In this document: positions 16,133-23,715 of the stretch, piece by piece | How the letters are laid out: every line of letters starts with the position of its first letter | Position numbering within the stretch: the first letter of the stretch is position 1 | Source: CAZRVH01 sp964624905 | GTDB lineage: Bacteria > Patescibacteriota > Gracilibacteria > Peribacterales > Peribacteraceae | Length of the DNA: 64,000 nucleotides | Assembly: GCA_964624905.1 (NCBI GenBank) | Contig: CAZUYK010000002.1 | Span: 47,139-111,138, forward strand | Reading direction: 5' to 3' | Position numbers and translations under genes: made by a program | Notes under the pieces: model-generated | Databases searched by the model: none | What the model saw: only the letters and a program-made list of their open reading frames with translations | What the model was told of the DNA's origin: nothing

Positions 16133-16598
16133 AATCCGTTGCGATATAATCGGCGCAGTATTGGATATACGCCTCGAGTTCCTGGGGATATCGGAATTCA
16201 AGCCGGCCAACTTTTCCGCGTTGCACGTATTCACCTATCAAATCCTTGATGGATTGTCTGGTGCCGCCAGTAATCCTTATGTGATCCAATCTTTTATAAA
16301 ACGCCATCCTGCATGCCTGGTTTCGGAGAACATCGGAAATATTCAGATACTTTCCTTTTCCCTCCGCATCGAATACATCCAACTCTTCATATGAAAATTC
16401 GTTCGACGGGTTATCGCGCATGGTATCAACGACATCCGCGAAAATAGCATCGCACGCAAAATGCCCCCGTCGTACGAGTGCCGCCAGAAGTTGCAACGCC
16501 TCCTTGGAATCCTGGGATCGCTGCATGCCGTAAAACCCCTTCACGACCCGTACCATCGATTCGGTTATGCTGCCCGGGATGGAACTTTCCTTGTCCAT
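16122..16598 (-). CDS. Orphan protein
   Basis: A 158-aa soluble protein of unknown function, rich in charged and aromatic residues, with no recognised motif. An alternative ATG at 16664 would add 22 residues and overlap miaA by 32 bp. I prefer 16598 because TATACT (minus strand) lies 19 nt upstream and TATTCA lies about 5 nt upstream. The segment is more AT-rich than miaA, suggesting a lineage-specific gene. Confidence 0.55.
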   Translation of the reverse strand: MDKESSIPGSITESMVRVVKGFYGMQRSQDSKEALQLLAALVRRGHFACDAIFADVVDTMRDNPSNEFSYEELDVFDAEGKGKYLNISDVLRNQACRMAFYKRLDHIRITGGTRQSIKDLIGEYVQRGKVGRLEFRYPQELEAYIQYCADYIATDSKT

Positions 16599-16632
16599 GG
16601 AAAATGAATAGAGGTTCAGTATAGAAGCATTT

Positions 16633-17568
16633 TTATCGATGAATCCACCAAATCCTGTCATCATCCTTCCACCAGGTCATCTGCCGCTTCGCGTACTGCC
16701 GCGTTTTCGAGGCGATCACATCGTATAACGCATCGCGATCGGGCTCCTCACTCGAAAGCCACGCCATGATTTCGCGGTAGCCGTGGCTTTTCATCCCGGG
16801 GTCCTGAGCCGTGTAGCCGCGGTCGACCAATCCTTCCACTTCTTCAATCCATCCGGATTGCAACAGTTGTTTCGTGCGCAGGTCGATGCGTTCGGTGAGC
16901 TGCGAGCGCGGCCATTCCATGCCGAACATCAACACCTGGTACGGAGGCGGGATCGTCTTCTTCAATTGCGACGGAGGCACGCCGGTCTGTTCGTACAACT
17001 CCAGCGCGCGCACCACGTACTGCTTGTTCTGATGCTCGAAGTTCTTGGCGGTGTCGGGATCGATCTGCGTCAGTCGATCATAGAGACTCCAACCATCGTC
17101 CTCGTCGTACTCTTTCTCCAAGCGCTTGCGCACATCGGGATCGGATGGCGGCAAAGGATCGAGCCCGTCGATGACCGTGCTGATATAGAGCATCGATCCT
17201 CCTACCAGCACGGGAACGCTCCCCCGCGCATGGATCTCATCGATCACCCGATACGATTCGTCCTTGTACCACGCGATCGACACGTTCTCCTTCGGATCCA
17301 ATACGGAGAACAGATGATGCGGCACATCGGCCATTTCCTCGGGAGTGACCTTCGCCGTGCCGATATCCAATTGCCTGTAGAGCTGGCGCGAATCCCCGTT
17401 CACGATTTCCGCTTTCTTTCCGAGTGATGCGATGTATCTGGCGACCTCCATAGAAAACCCCGTCTTTCCGCTCGCGGTGGGACCGACGATCACGACAAGC
17501 GGTTTCGTCGCATGTTCGAGATGCGATGTTAATTTTTCTTGCCATTCGTGACCTTCCAAAATCTTCAT
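16633..17568 (-). CDS. miaA: tRNA dimethylallyltransferase MiaA
   Basis: A 311-aa enzyme of normal length. It transfers an isopentenyl group to A37 of tRNAs reading UNN codons. It has the P-loop GPTASGKTGFSME, the substrate Asp/Ser motif VNGDSRQLYRQLDIGTAK, VPHHLFSVLDP and VGGSMLYISTVIDGL. The C-terminal swinging and zinc-finger-like region is short, as in many bacteria. It may be co-transcribed with the downstream orphan at 16122-16598. The start at 17568 is the only ATG before the P-loop region. Confidence 0.96.
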   Translation of the reverse strand: MKILEGHEWQEKLTSHLEHATKPLVVIVGPTASGKTGFSMEVARYIASLGKKAEIVNGDSRQLYRQLDIGTAKVTPEEMADVPHHLFSVLDPKENVSIAWYKDESYRVIDEIHARGSVPVLVGGSMLYISTVIDGLDPLPPSDPDVRKRLEKEYDEDDGWSLYDRLTQIDPDTAKNFEHQNKQYVVRALELYEQTGVPPSQLKKTIPPPYQVLMFGMEWPRSQLTERIDLRTKQLLQSGWIEEVEGLVDRGYTAQDPGMKSHGYREIMAWLSSEEPDRDALYDVIASKTRQYAKRQMTWWKDDDRIWWIHR

Positions 17569-17603
17569 AATTTCGATGATTCCGACACATTATGCTTTAT
17601 CGG

Positions 17604-17637
17604 TATACTGACGGGAACGCGATTTTCTCGGTATACT
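17604..17637 (+). promoter_or_regulatory. Two TATACT elements upstream of clpP
   Basis: A repeated TCGGTATACT places TATACT at 17604-17609 and again at 17632-17637, 28 bp apart. The downstream copy would give a leader of about 32 nt for clpP. The duplication could mark two promoters or an operator repeat. Confidence 0.45.
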
Positions 17638-17674
17638 ATACACGAATCTCTTATTTCTTCAGCACCCCTATCCC

Positions 17675-18310
17675 ATGCATCCGAATATCCAAAGCATCTA
17701 CAAGGGAATCAGCAATGGTTCCATCACGCCTCAGAACTTCATCATCCCCACCGTCATCGAAAAGACGCAGTTCGGGGAACGCGCGTACGACATCTACTCC
17801 CGTCTCATGGAGGAACGCATCATCTTCCTCGGAACGCAGATCAACGATGACGTTGCGAACAGCATCATCGCGCAGCTTCTATTCCTTGAAAAAGAGGACG
17901 CGAAGAAGGACATCACGCTCTACGTGAACTCCCCCGGAGGACAGGTGACCTCCACGCTCGCGATGTACGACACGATGCAGCACGTGAAGCCGGACGTCTC
18001 CACCGTCTGTCTCGGCATGGCCGCCAGCGGAGGAGCCATCATCCTCATGTCCGGCGCGCACGGGAAGCGTTTCGCCCTGAAGCACAGCGAGATCATGATC
18101 CACCAGCCGCTGGGAGGAACCGAAGGCCAGGCGACGGATATCGCCATCCATGCGGAACACATCGTGAAGATGAAGAACATGTTGAACGAACTCATCGCGG
18201 AGCACACGGGCAAGGACGTGAACCAGGTGAAGAACGACACCGAGCGCGACAAGTTCCTCAGCTCCGAGGAAGCGCTCGCCTACGGACTCATCGACAAGAT
18301 CGTCGGATAA
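17675..18310 (+). CDS. clpP: ATP-dependent Clp protease proteolytic subunit
   Basis: A 211-aa serine peptidase that assembles as a double heptamer barrel and degrades unfolded proteins delivered by ClpX or ClpA-type ATPases. All active-site features are present: Ser in GMAASGGAIIL, His in SEIMIHQPLGG and Asp in DTERDKFLSSEEA. The N-terminal part (residues 1-30) carries the axial loop and the processing region. It ends with the usual AYGLIDKIV. A strong terminator follows. Two TATACT elements precede it. Confidence 0.97.
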   Translation: MHPNIQSIYKGISNGSITPQNFIIPTVIEKTQFGERAYDIYSRLMEERIIFLGTQINDDVANSIIAQLLFLEKEDAKKDITLYVNSPGGQVTSTLAMYDTMQHVKPDVSTVCLGMAASGGAIILMSGAHGKRFALKHSEIMIHQPLGGTEGQATDIAIHAEHIVKMKNMLNELIAEHTGKDVNQVKNDTERDKFLSSEEALAYGLIDKIVG

Positions 18311-18327
18311 CCTCAAGCATTGATATG

Positions 18328-18357
18328 AAAAGAGCTCCCGGTCGGGAGCTCTTTTTT
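18328..18357. terminator. Bidirectional terminator between clpP and the DoxX gene
   Basis: AGAGCTCCC and GGGAGCTCT form a near-perfect stem with A's before it and six T's after it (18352-18357). It serves clpP on the plus strand and, through the A-run, the convergent DoxX gene on the minus strand. Confidence 0.9.
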
Positions 18358-18376
18358 GATGCGTTGCATTAATTCA

Positions 18377-18895
18377 TCACTTCTTCTTCGGCGCTGCTTT
18401 CTTAGCAGCGGGCTTCACCGGCATCGACTTCGATACCGTGTGCTTTGCCAAGGGCGGTTTCTCATCGTCGCAGCATCCGCATGCGTCCCCGCACTCGCAC
18501 GTCGTTCCTTTCACGGCATACATGAAGATGATGACCCAGATCCAACCGTTCAACGCGAGGGGCATCGTATCGTTGAGATTGATGCCGAACACGGACTTCA
18601 GGAGAAGGCCGGCCGGAACGGAAACCAGCGCGATGCCGGATACCCAAGCCGCAATGTTCATGAAGAGTCCGAGCGTCAGCAGCACTCCGCCGACGATGTA
18701 CAGGGCGGGCAGGATGTAACCCCAAGCCATGCCGAGCGTTTCGAATGCGCCCAGTCCGCGTCCCACCGCTTCGGCGAATTCGGGATCCTGATAATGGGAA
18801 ATGCCGAGGAAGATCAGCGAGAGTCCGAATCCGATGCGAACGAGGAGGCGGGCGATTCCCTTCGGGGAGGAAGTTCCGCAGGAACAAGCATGCAT
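18377..18895 (-). CDS. DoxX-family membrane protein with Cys-rich tail
   Basis: A 172-aa protein with four transmembrane segments (about 18-38, 58-80, 83-100 and 112-130), matching the DoxX/DoxD fold with ISHYQDPEFAEAVG. Two additions are unusual: an N-terminal CSC motif and, after the last membrane helix, CECGDACGCCDDE followed by a Lys/Ala-rich tail. The cysteines could bind a metal or take part in redox chemistry. DoxX-type proteins are linked to respiratory or thiol redox systems in some bacteria; the role here is unknown. TATATT (minus strand) lies about 15 nt before the ATG. Confidence 0.75.
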   Translation of the reverse strand: MHACSCGTSSPKGIARLLVRIGFGLSLIFLGISHYQDPEFAEAVGRGLGAFETLGMAWGYILPALYIVGGVLLTLGLFMNIAAWVSGIALVSVPAGLLLKSVFGINLNDTMPLALNGWIWVIIFMYAVKGTTCECGDACGCCDDEKPPLAKHTVSKSMPVKPAAKKAAPKKK

Positions 18896-19040
18896 AGGTT
18901 TTGTGGAAGGAATATATGGATGTGGAAGAGATTGTGCATCAAAGGCTTTTCAGCGACAACAAACTCATGTTGCGGGGAAACAGGAATTGGAACGCAAGAT
19001 GCTCTGCCCGACGCGGAAATTTCCGCTATCATCGGTGTCC

Positions 19041-20126
19041 ATGTTCGAACTTCTGAACGACACCCCCCTCGGCAGGCGCGGACGGATCATGACGGATCAC
19101 GGACCCATAGACACGCCCGTGTTCTTCCCGGTTGGTACCGCGGGCGCCATGCGCGGCATCACGCTGGACGATATCAAGGCACTCGGATCGCAGGTCCTTC
19201 TGTGCAATACGTATCATCTCCACCTACAACCAGGAGAAGCGATCATCGACGAAGCCGGCGGACTCCATAAGTTCATCGGATGGGACGGACCGATCCTCAC
19301 GGACTCCGGCGGGTTCCAAGTGTTCTCACTCAGCGGACTTCGGAAGATCGAAGAGCACGGCGTACGCTTCCAATCACACATCGACGGCAAGCCTCTGTTC
19401 CTGGGGCCGGAGGAAGCGATGCGCATCCAGCACACGCTGGGCTCCGACATCATCATGTGTTTCGACGAGTGCCCCCCGTCCACCGCCGATCGCCAATCGC
19501 AGATCCGTGCCGTGGACGGAACCATCCGCTGGGCGAAGGAGTGCAAGGTGTGGCACGAAAAACTATCGAAAGAAAAACCAAAGGACGCGCCGACTCCGAA
19601 TCCGAAACTGTTCGGCATCGTGCAGGGCGGGTTGCACGCGGACTTGCGCAAGAAGTGCGCGGAGGAGCTGATCGCGATCGGGTTCGACGGATACGCGGTG
19701 GGAGGACTCGCGGTGGGCGAGACGCAGGATGAGATGTACGACGTGCTGGACGCCGTTGTGCACACGCTCCCGAAAGACAAGCCGCGCTACCTCATGGGAG
19801 TCGGCCGGATCGAACAACACAAGGTAGCCATTTCCAAAGGCATCGACATGTTCGATTGCGTCCTTCCCATGCGCGAGGCGCGTCATGGGAAAGTCTATCT
19901 CTCCGACGGCTCCGTCTTCAACGCGTTGAACAGCGCGTGCCAGCACGATCATTCCATCATTGACCCCGAGTCCCCTTCCCCGTTCAGCCGCGTGCACAAG
20001 AAGAGTTACCTCGCGCACCTGTTCCGAGCGAAGGAACGCATGGCGGAAACCATCGCGTGCATGCAAAACATGGCGATGACTCTCCAGGCAATTGAAAAAC
20101 TAAGAACGGATATCGAAAAATCCTGA
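19041..20126 (+). CDS. tgt: tRNA-guanine transglycosylase lacking the zinc ligands
   Basis: A 361-aa protein that should exchange guanine-34 for a queuine precursor in GUN-anticodon tRNAs. The TIM-barrel catalytic features are present: general-acid Asp in DSGGFQVFSL, FGIVQGG, GGLAVGE, and nucleophile Asp in GIDMFDCVLPMR. The structural zinc site, normally CxCxxC-x25-H, reads S311-x-S313-x-x-S316-x25-Q342, so all four ligands are substituted at the right spacing. The start at 19041 fits the family start, and TATCAT (19027-19032) ends 8 nt upstream. A longer frame to 18801 has no homology. Activity is uncertain but the active site looks intact. Confidence 0.93.
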   Translation: MFELLNDTPLGRRGRIMTDHGPIDTPVFFPVGTAGAMRGITLDDIKALGSQVLLCNTYHLHLQPGEAIIDEAGGLHKFIGWDGPILTDSGGFQVFSLSGLRKIEEHGVRFQSHIDGKPLFLGPEEAMRIQHTLGSDIIMCFDECPPSTADRQSQIRAVDGTIRWAKECKVWHEKLSKEKPKDAPTPNPKLFGIVQGGLHADLRKKCAEELIAIGFDGYAVGGLAVGETQDEMYDVLDAVVHTLPKDKPRYLMGVGRIEQHKVAISKGIDMFDCVLPMREARHGKVYLSDGSVFNALNSACQHDHSIIDPESPSPFSRVHKKSYLAHLFRAKERMAETIACMQNMAMTLQAIEKLRTDIEKS

Positions 20127-20159
20127 TCGGATTCTTACCGGATCAATCGGAATTACTTA

Positions 20160-20474
20160 TCAGGCGACAGTGATCTTCGTCACTTTGACGGTCGTGTTGT
20201 GCTGCTTGTGACCCTTCACGCGGGTGAAACGCTTGCGGCGGCGGAACTTCACGACGCGGATCTTCTCGTCGCGTCCGTGCTCTACCACTTCCACTTCGAC
20301 CTTAGCACCCTTCACAAACGGAGCTCCGAGGGTCACGCCCTTGTCACCGCTGACCATGAGGACATCTTCGAACGTAAGTTTCTTCTTCGCATCGCCTTCG
20401 AGCAACGGCACCGTGAGGGTGTCGCCTTCTTTGACGATTTCCTGGAAGCCTGCGATGGAAACGACTGCGAACAT
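20160..20474 (-). CDS. rplU: 50S ribosomal protein L21
   Basis: A 104-aa protein of standard length for L21 (about 103 aa), which binds 23S rRNA. It starts FAVVSIAGFQEIV and contains GAPFVKGAKVEVEVVEHGRD and the basic FRRRKRFTRVKGHKQ segment. The frame extends 14 codons further upstream, but homology begins at the ATG at 20474. TACACT (minus strand) lies about 13 nt before it. The usual partner rpmA (L27) is not adjacent; it lies at 38920. Confidence 0.97.
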   Translation of the reverse strand: MFAVVSIAGFQEIVKEGDTLTVPLLEGDAKKKLTFEDVLMVSGDKGVTLGAPFVKGAKVEVEVVEHGRDEKIRVVKFRRRKRFTRVKGHKQHNTTVKVTKITVA

Positions 20475-20629
20475 GGAAAGTGCGGGGAGTGTAAAGAAGA
20501 AGGAATGGGTGCGCAAGCCTTTTTGGAAGGTTTGGAAGCCCTTATGGGCCGAATGATGCGAAACGTTGGATAGAAACAGTAATCAAGGGCCGTATTTGAG
20601 GCTATTCATTGAATCTTCCGTCCTGCGGC

Positions 20630-23350
20630 CTATTTTTCCACCTTCTGCTGGATCTTAAACCACGCATATGCGATCACACCTCCGACGATGATGACGAACA
20701 AGGCGACGAGAATCATGAGAAGGATGGGATTCATTTCTCCGCTGGCAGTCTGCGTGGCTGGCTGGGAATCAGCTGACGAGGAGGCTGCAGCCGCGGACTT
20801 GAGGACGACGCAATCGGCGCCGCACTGGGAAACAGGGGTGCCGTTCAGCGAGCCGGCGTCGCATTCCTCATTTCCATCCAGGATGCCGTTGCCGCAGGAG
20901 GGAACGGACGATACGGACTCCGATGAAACGGAGGAAGAGGATTCGGAAGAGGAAGACACTTTGGATGAAGCCGATTGGCTACTCTCGGAGCTGGGCTCCG
21001 AGGACTCTTCGGAAGAACTGGAACTCGCGACGGACCCGCGCGAAAAGAAGCGGATGGAAGAATCCTGGGACGACGAAGAAGCCATGTTAAAACTCCAGTC
21101 AGGCAGGAGGAACGGCATGCTCGAGCGCGGGGACGCAGATGAGGAAGAGTATGCATCACTCACATCCGCACTGGCCGCCTGCGAAGAGGAAGGGGCAAAC
21201 AAAGTCGCTGCTGCTGATGATGAAGCAGCGGGGAGGAATGGATAACGATAGCACTGGCTGGGTCGGCCTCCGCAATACCATCCGACCTCGATGGCGCACG
21301 CGAAGCATCCGTCCCCCGCACGCGCATTTCCGTCGTCGCATAGTTCACCGCCCAAAGGAATTCCGTCGCCGCAAGAAGCGGAGCACGTCGTTCCGACACA
21401 GGAGTATCCCGGCTCCAATTTGCAGTAATCGGAACACCCGTCGCCCTTGCGTTTGTTGTTGTCATCGCACTGCTCCGTCCCCCTCGTCTTTCCATCGCCG
21501 CATACAGGCACGCATGCGGTGAGGTAACATGCAAAGCCGTCTTCGATCGCGCATTGGGCGGAGCAACCGTCGCCGCTCCCCCTGTTCGCGTCGTCGCACG
21601 TCTCGCCGGAGTTCAAAACGCCGTTGCCACAGGTGCCCGACGTGACGGCGGTGTTCGTCGTGCTCGGGCTCGGCCCTGCTTCCAGAAGACACACGGCCGA
21701 ACAGCCGTCGCCGCTACGCCTGTTGTTGTCATCGCATTCTTCGCCCTTGGTCCGAATTCCATCGCCGCACACCTGGAAACAGTAGATTCCCGAACAATCG
21801 TATCCGAGTTCCAGGACGCAGGACGACGAACATCCGTCGCCGCCATTCGTATTCGCATCGTCGCACACTTCGCCCGAATTCAAGATGCCGTTGCCGCAGC
21901 GATTGCCCGCGACGAACGCGGAACTACTCCTGACAGAAGACGTTACCGCCGCGACCGAGGCGGCGCTGCTTCTGCTGGAAACAGAGATGTTCGACGAGGC
22001 GGTTGCGGCACTGGAAAATGATTGTGACGGGTTCAGTATCACCTTGCCTATTTTCACGGCGGAATAACCGGCGGCAGGATTCGTGTAATCAGATCTCGTC
22101 ACGAACCAAATATTCCCATCGGCACCGCTCGCGATCCTGGAAGGAATGTAGCCCGGAGTAGGAATAAGGGTGACAGTTCCGTTTGGCGTGATTTTCCCGA
22201 TGCCGTATGTGGCAGGGGTGCTATTCAAATCCGAGTACATAAACCAGATGTTCCCGTCGGGACCTCCGACCATTGCGACGCCTTGGTGGTAGTAAGAACC
22301 ATCGCCCTGAGCAAAGATCTTATCAGGCAGCGCATACGTCTGCATCGTGCCGTCATGAAGGATTTTTCCGATTTTCCCTTGATACGTGGAGGTGCCGGCC
22401 GCGCAGGAAACCTTGGCATACGAATACCACATGTTGCCGTCGGAACCCACTGTCAGCCTGGAAGGCGATGCTTGGAAATAATTAGCCTGACATGTTCCAT
22501 CATTCACGCCGAAAAGATCCGAAACGGGATATGCCGTCGAGATGCCCTGCGGGGTTATGGAAACAGAATAAAACAATTGCTTTCCCGCCCCATCGTATCC
22601 CTCAGCAAATTCCCACATATTTCCGTCTCCGCCCTTTGACATGCCTTTTCCTCCTAATCTATTAGGAGCGGCGGGCGTAATGCCCGGCAAGGAAGGAGGG
22701 GTGATGGTGAAGGGCGTAAATTCCCCGCTTGGCGATACTTTGTACCAATTCCCCTCGCTCTCCGCCCATAGAAAACCATCGGGCCCAGGGAAATATTCCC
22801 ATATCCAACTTACATAATCCACGTTGCGACTTGCTTCGATGCCATCGATGTACGTCTGGGAGACGATTCCATCAGGCCCGCCTTTTGAACGAATCCGATA
22901 ACTCCTATGAGAGGTAACGGAGCCATCGGGCGCGATACTCACGAGATTATCACGCTGTTCCTGATGCACGCCGTCATCAAGATAATCAAATACGAAGAAC
23001 ATGAGCCACAACTTTCCTCCGAATATCTGGCCCCTGAATTCGAAGTCTTGTGCATCCAGCGGGAAACTGTTTGCCATCGTGCCGTCCGGCTTCACCCGAA
23101 GGATTTTTTTCGCCACTCCAAGATCATACGATCGAGACAAATCATCCGCGATCACCCATATATTCCCGTCCGGACCGGGATAGATGTCCTTCAATTCACT
23201 CTGAAAGGAATCCGGCAAAAATTGAATCTGCGGCTGCGTCACCTGCGCGGTGAGCAAGGCGTTCACGCTGCTTTCGGCAAAGCGCATGCCGAACGCCACC
23301 GCGAAAAAAGTAAGGAAGGCGGTGCTGGTGACTGCGATCAAGCGACGCAT
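20630..23350 (-). CDS. Large exported beta-propeller/DUF4215 repeat protein, membrane anchored
   Basis: A 906-aa protein. An N-terminal signal/anchor (about 3-25) is followed by a propeller-like region (about 50-440) with at least six PGPDGNIW-type repeats, as in Vgb/NHL-like lyase propellers. A Ser-rich linker leads to five to six Cys-rich DUF4215 repeats of the type CGNGxLNxGExCDDxN (about 470-680). A long Ser-rich stalk and a final partial Cys repeat follow, then a C-terminal transmembrane helix with a basic tail (about 875-906). This layout predicts a surface stalk anchored at the C-terminus. The start at 23350 has TACAAT (23358-23363, minus strand) ending 7 nt before it. The ligand is unknown. 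Confidence 0.8.
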   Translation of the reverse strand: MRRLIAVTSTAFLTFFAVAFGMRFAESSVNALLTAQVTQPQIQFLPDSFQSELKDIYPGPDGNIWVIADDLSRSYDLGVAKKILRVKPDGTMANSFPLDAQDFEFRGQIFGGKLWLMFFVFDYLDDGVHQEQRDNLVSIAPDGSVTSHRSYRIRSKGGPDGIVSQTYIDGIEASRNVDYVSWIWEYFPGPDGFLWAESEGNWYKVSPSGEFTPFTITPPSLPGITPAAPNRLGGKGMSKGGDGNMWEFAEGYDGAGKQLFYSVSITPQGISTAYPVSDLFGVNDGTCQANYFQASPSRLTVGSDGNMWYSYAKVSCAAGTSTYQGKIGKILHDGTMQTYALPDKIFAQGDGSYYHQGVAMVGGPDGNIWFMYSDLNSTPATYGIGKITPNGTVTLIPTPGYIPSRIASGADGNIWFVTRSDYTNPAAGYSAVKIGKVILNPSQSFSSAATASSNISVSSRSSAASVAAVTSSVRSSSAFVAGNRCGNGILNSGEVCDDANTNGGDGCSSSCVLELGYDCSGIYCFQVCGDGIRTKGEECDDNNRRSGDGCSAVCLLEAGPSPSTTNTAVTSGTCGNGVLNSGETCDDANRGSGDGCSAQCAIEDGFACYLTACVPVCGDGKTRGTEQCDDNNKRKGDGCSDYCKLEPGYSCVGTTCSASCGDGIPLGGELCDDGNARAGDGCFACAIEVGWYCGGRPSQCYRYPFLPAASSSAAATLFAPSSSQAASADVSDAYSSSSASPRSSMPFLLPDWSFNMASSSSQDSSIRFFSRGSVASSSSSEESSEPSSESSQSASSKVSSSSESSSSVSSESVSSVPSCGNGILDGNEECDAGSLNGTPVSQCGADCVVLKSAAAASSSADSQPATQTASGEMNPILLMILVALFVIIVGGVIAYAWFKIQQKVEK

Positions 23351-23493
23351 GGCGCACATTGTAAACAATCAGTCGCAGGGTGCGTCTTGCAAAAAAATCA
23401 AATACAAGCAAATCAACAGGTACACGGCATGTACAATGTTTGTAAATCGACATTGGGCGGCTTGCCATGCAATCGAGCGAAGCGAGTAGTGCA

Positions 23494-23568
<75 letters not shown>

Positions 23569-23715
23569 ATGAGTGGATGCCTCTATTTTAGCAAGAATTA
23601 GGGCTAAAGACGAGATGGAAAACAAAATGAAAAAGGACCGTTGCGTGTTTTGGATGGAAAGGAATACACTAAATCACTGCTTTCGGACAGATTCCGCAGA
23701 ACAAAACGTCCGAAT

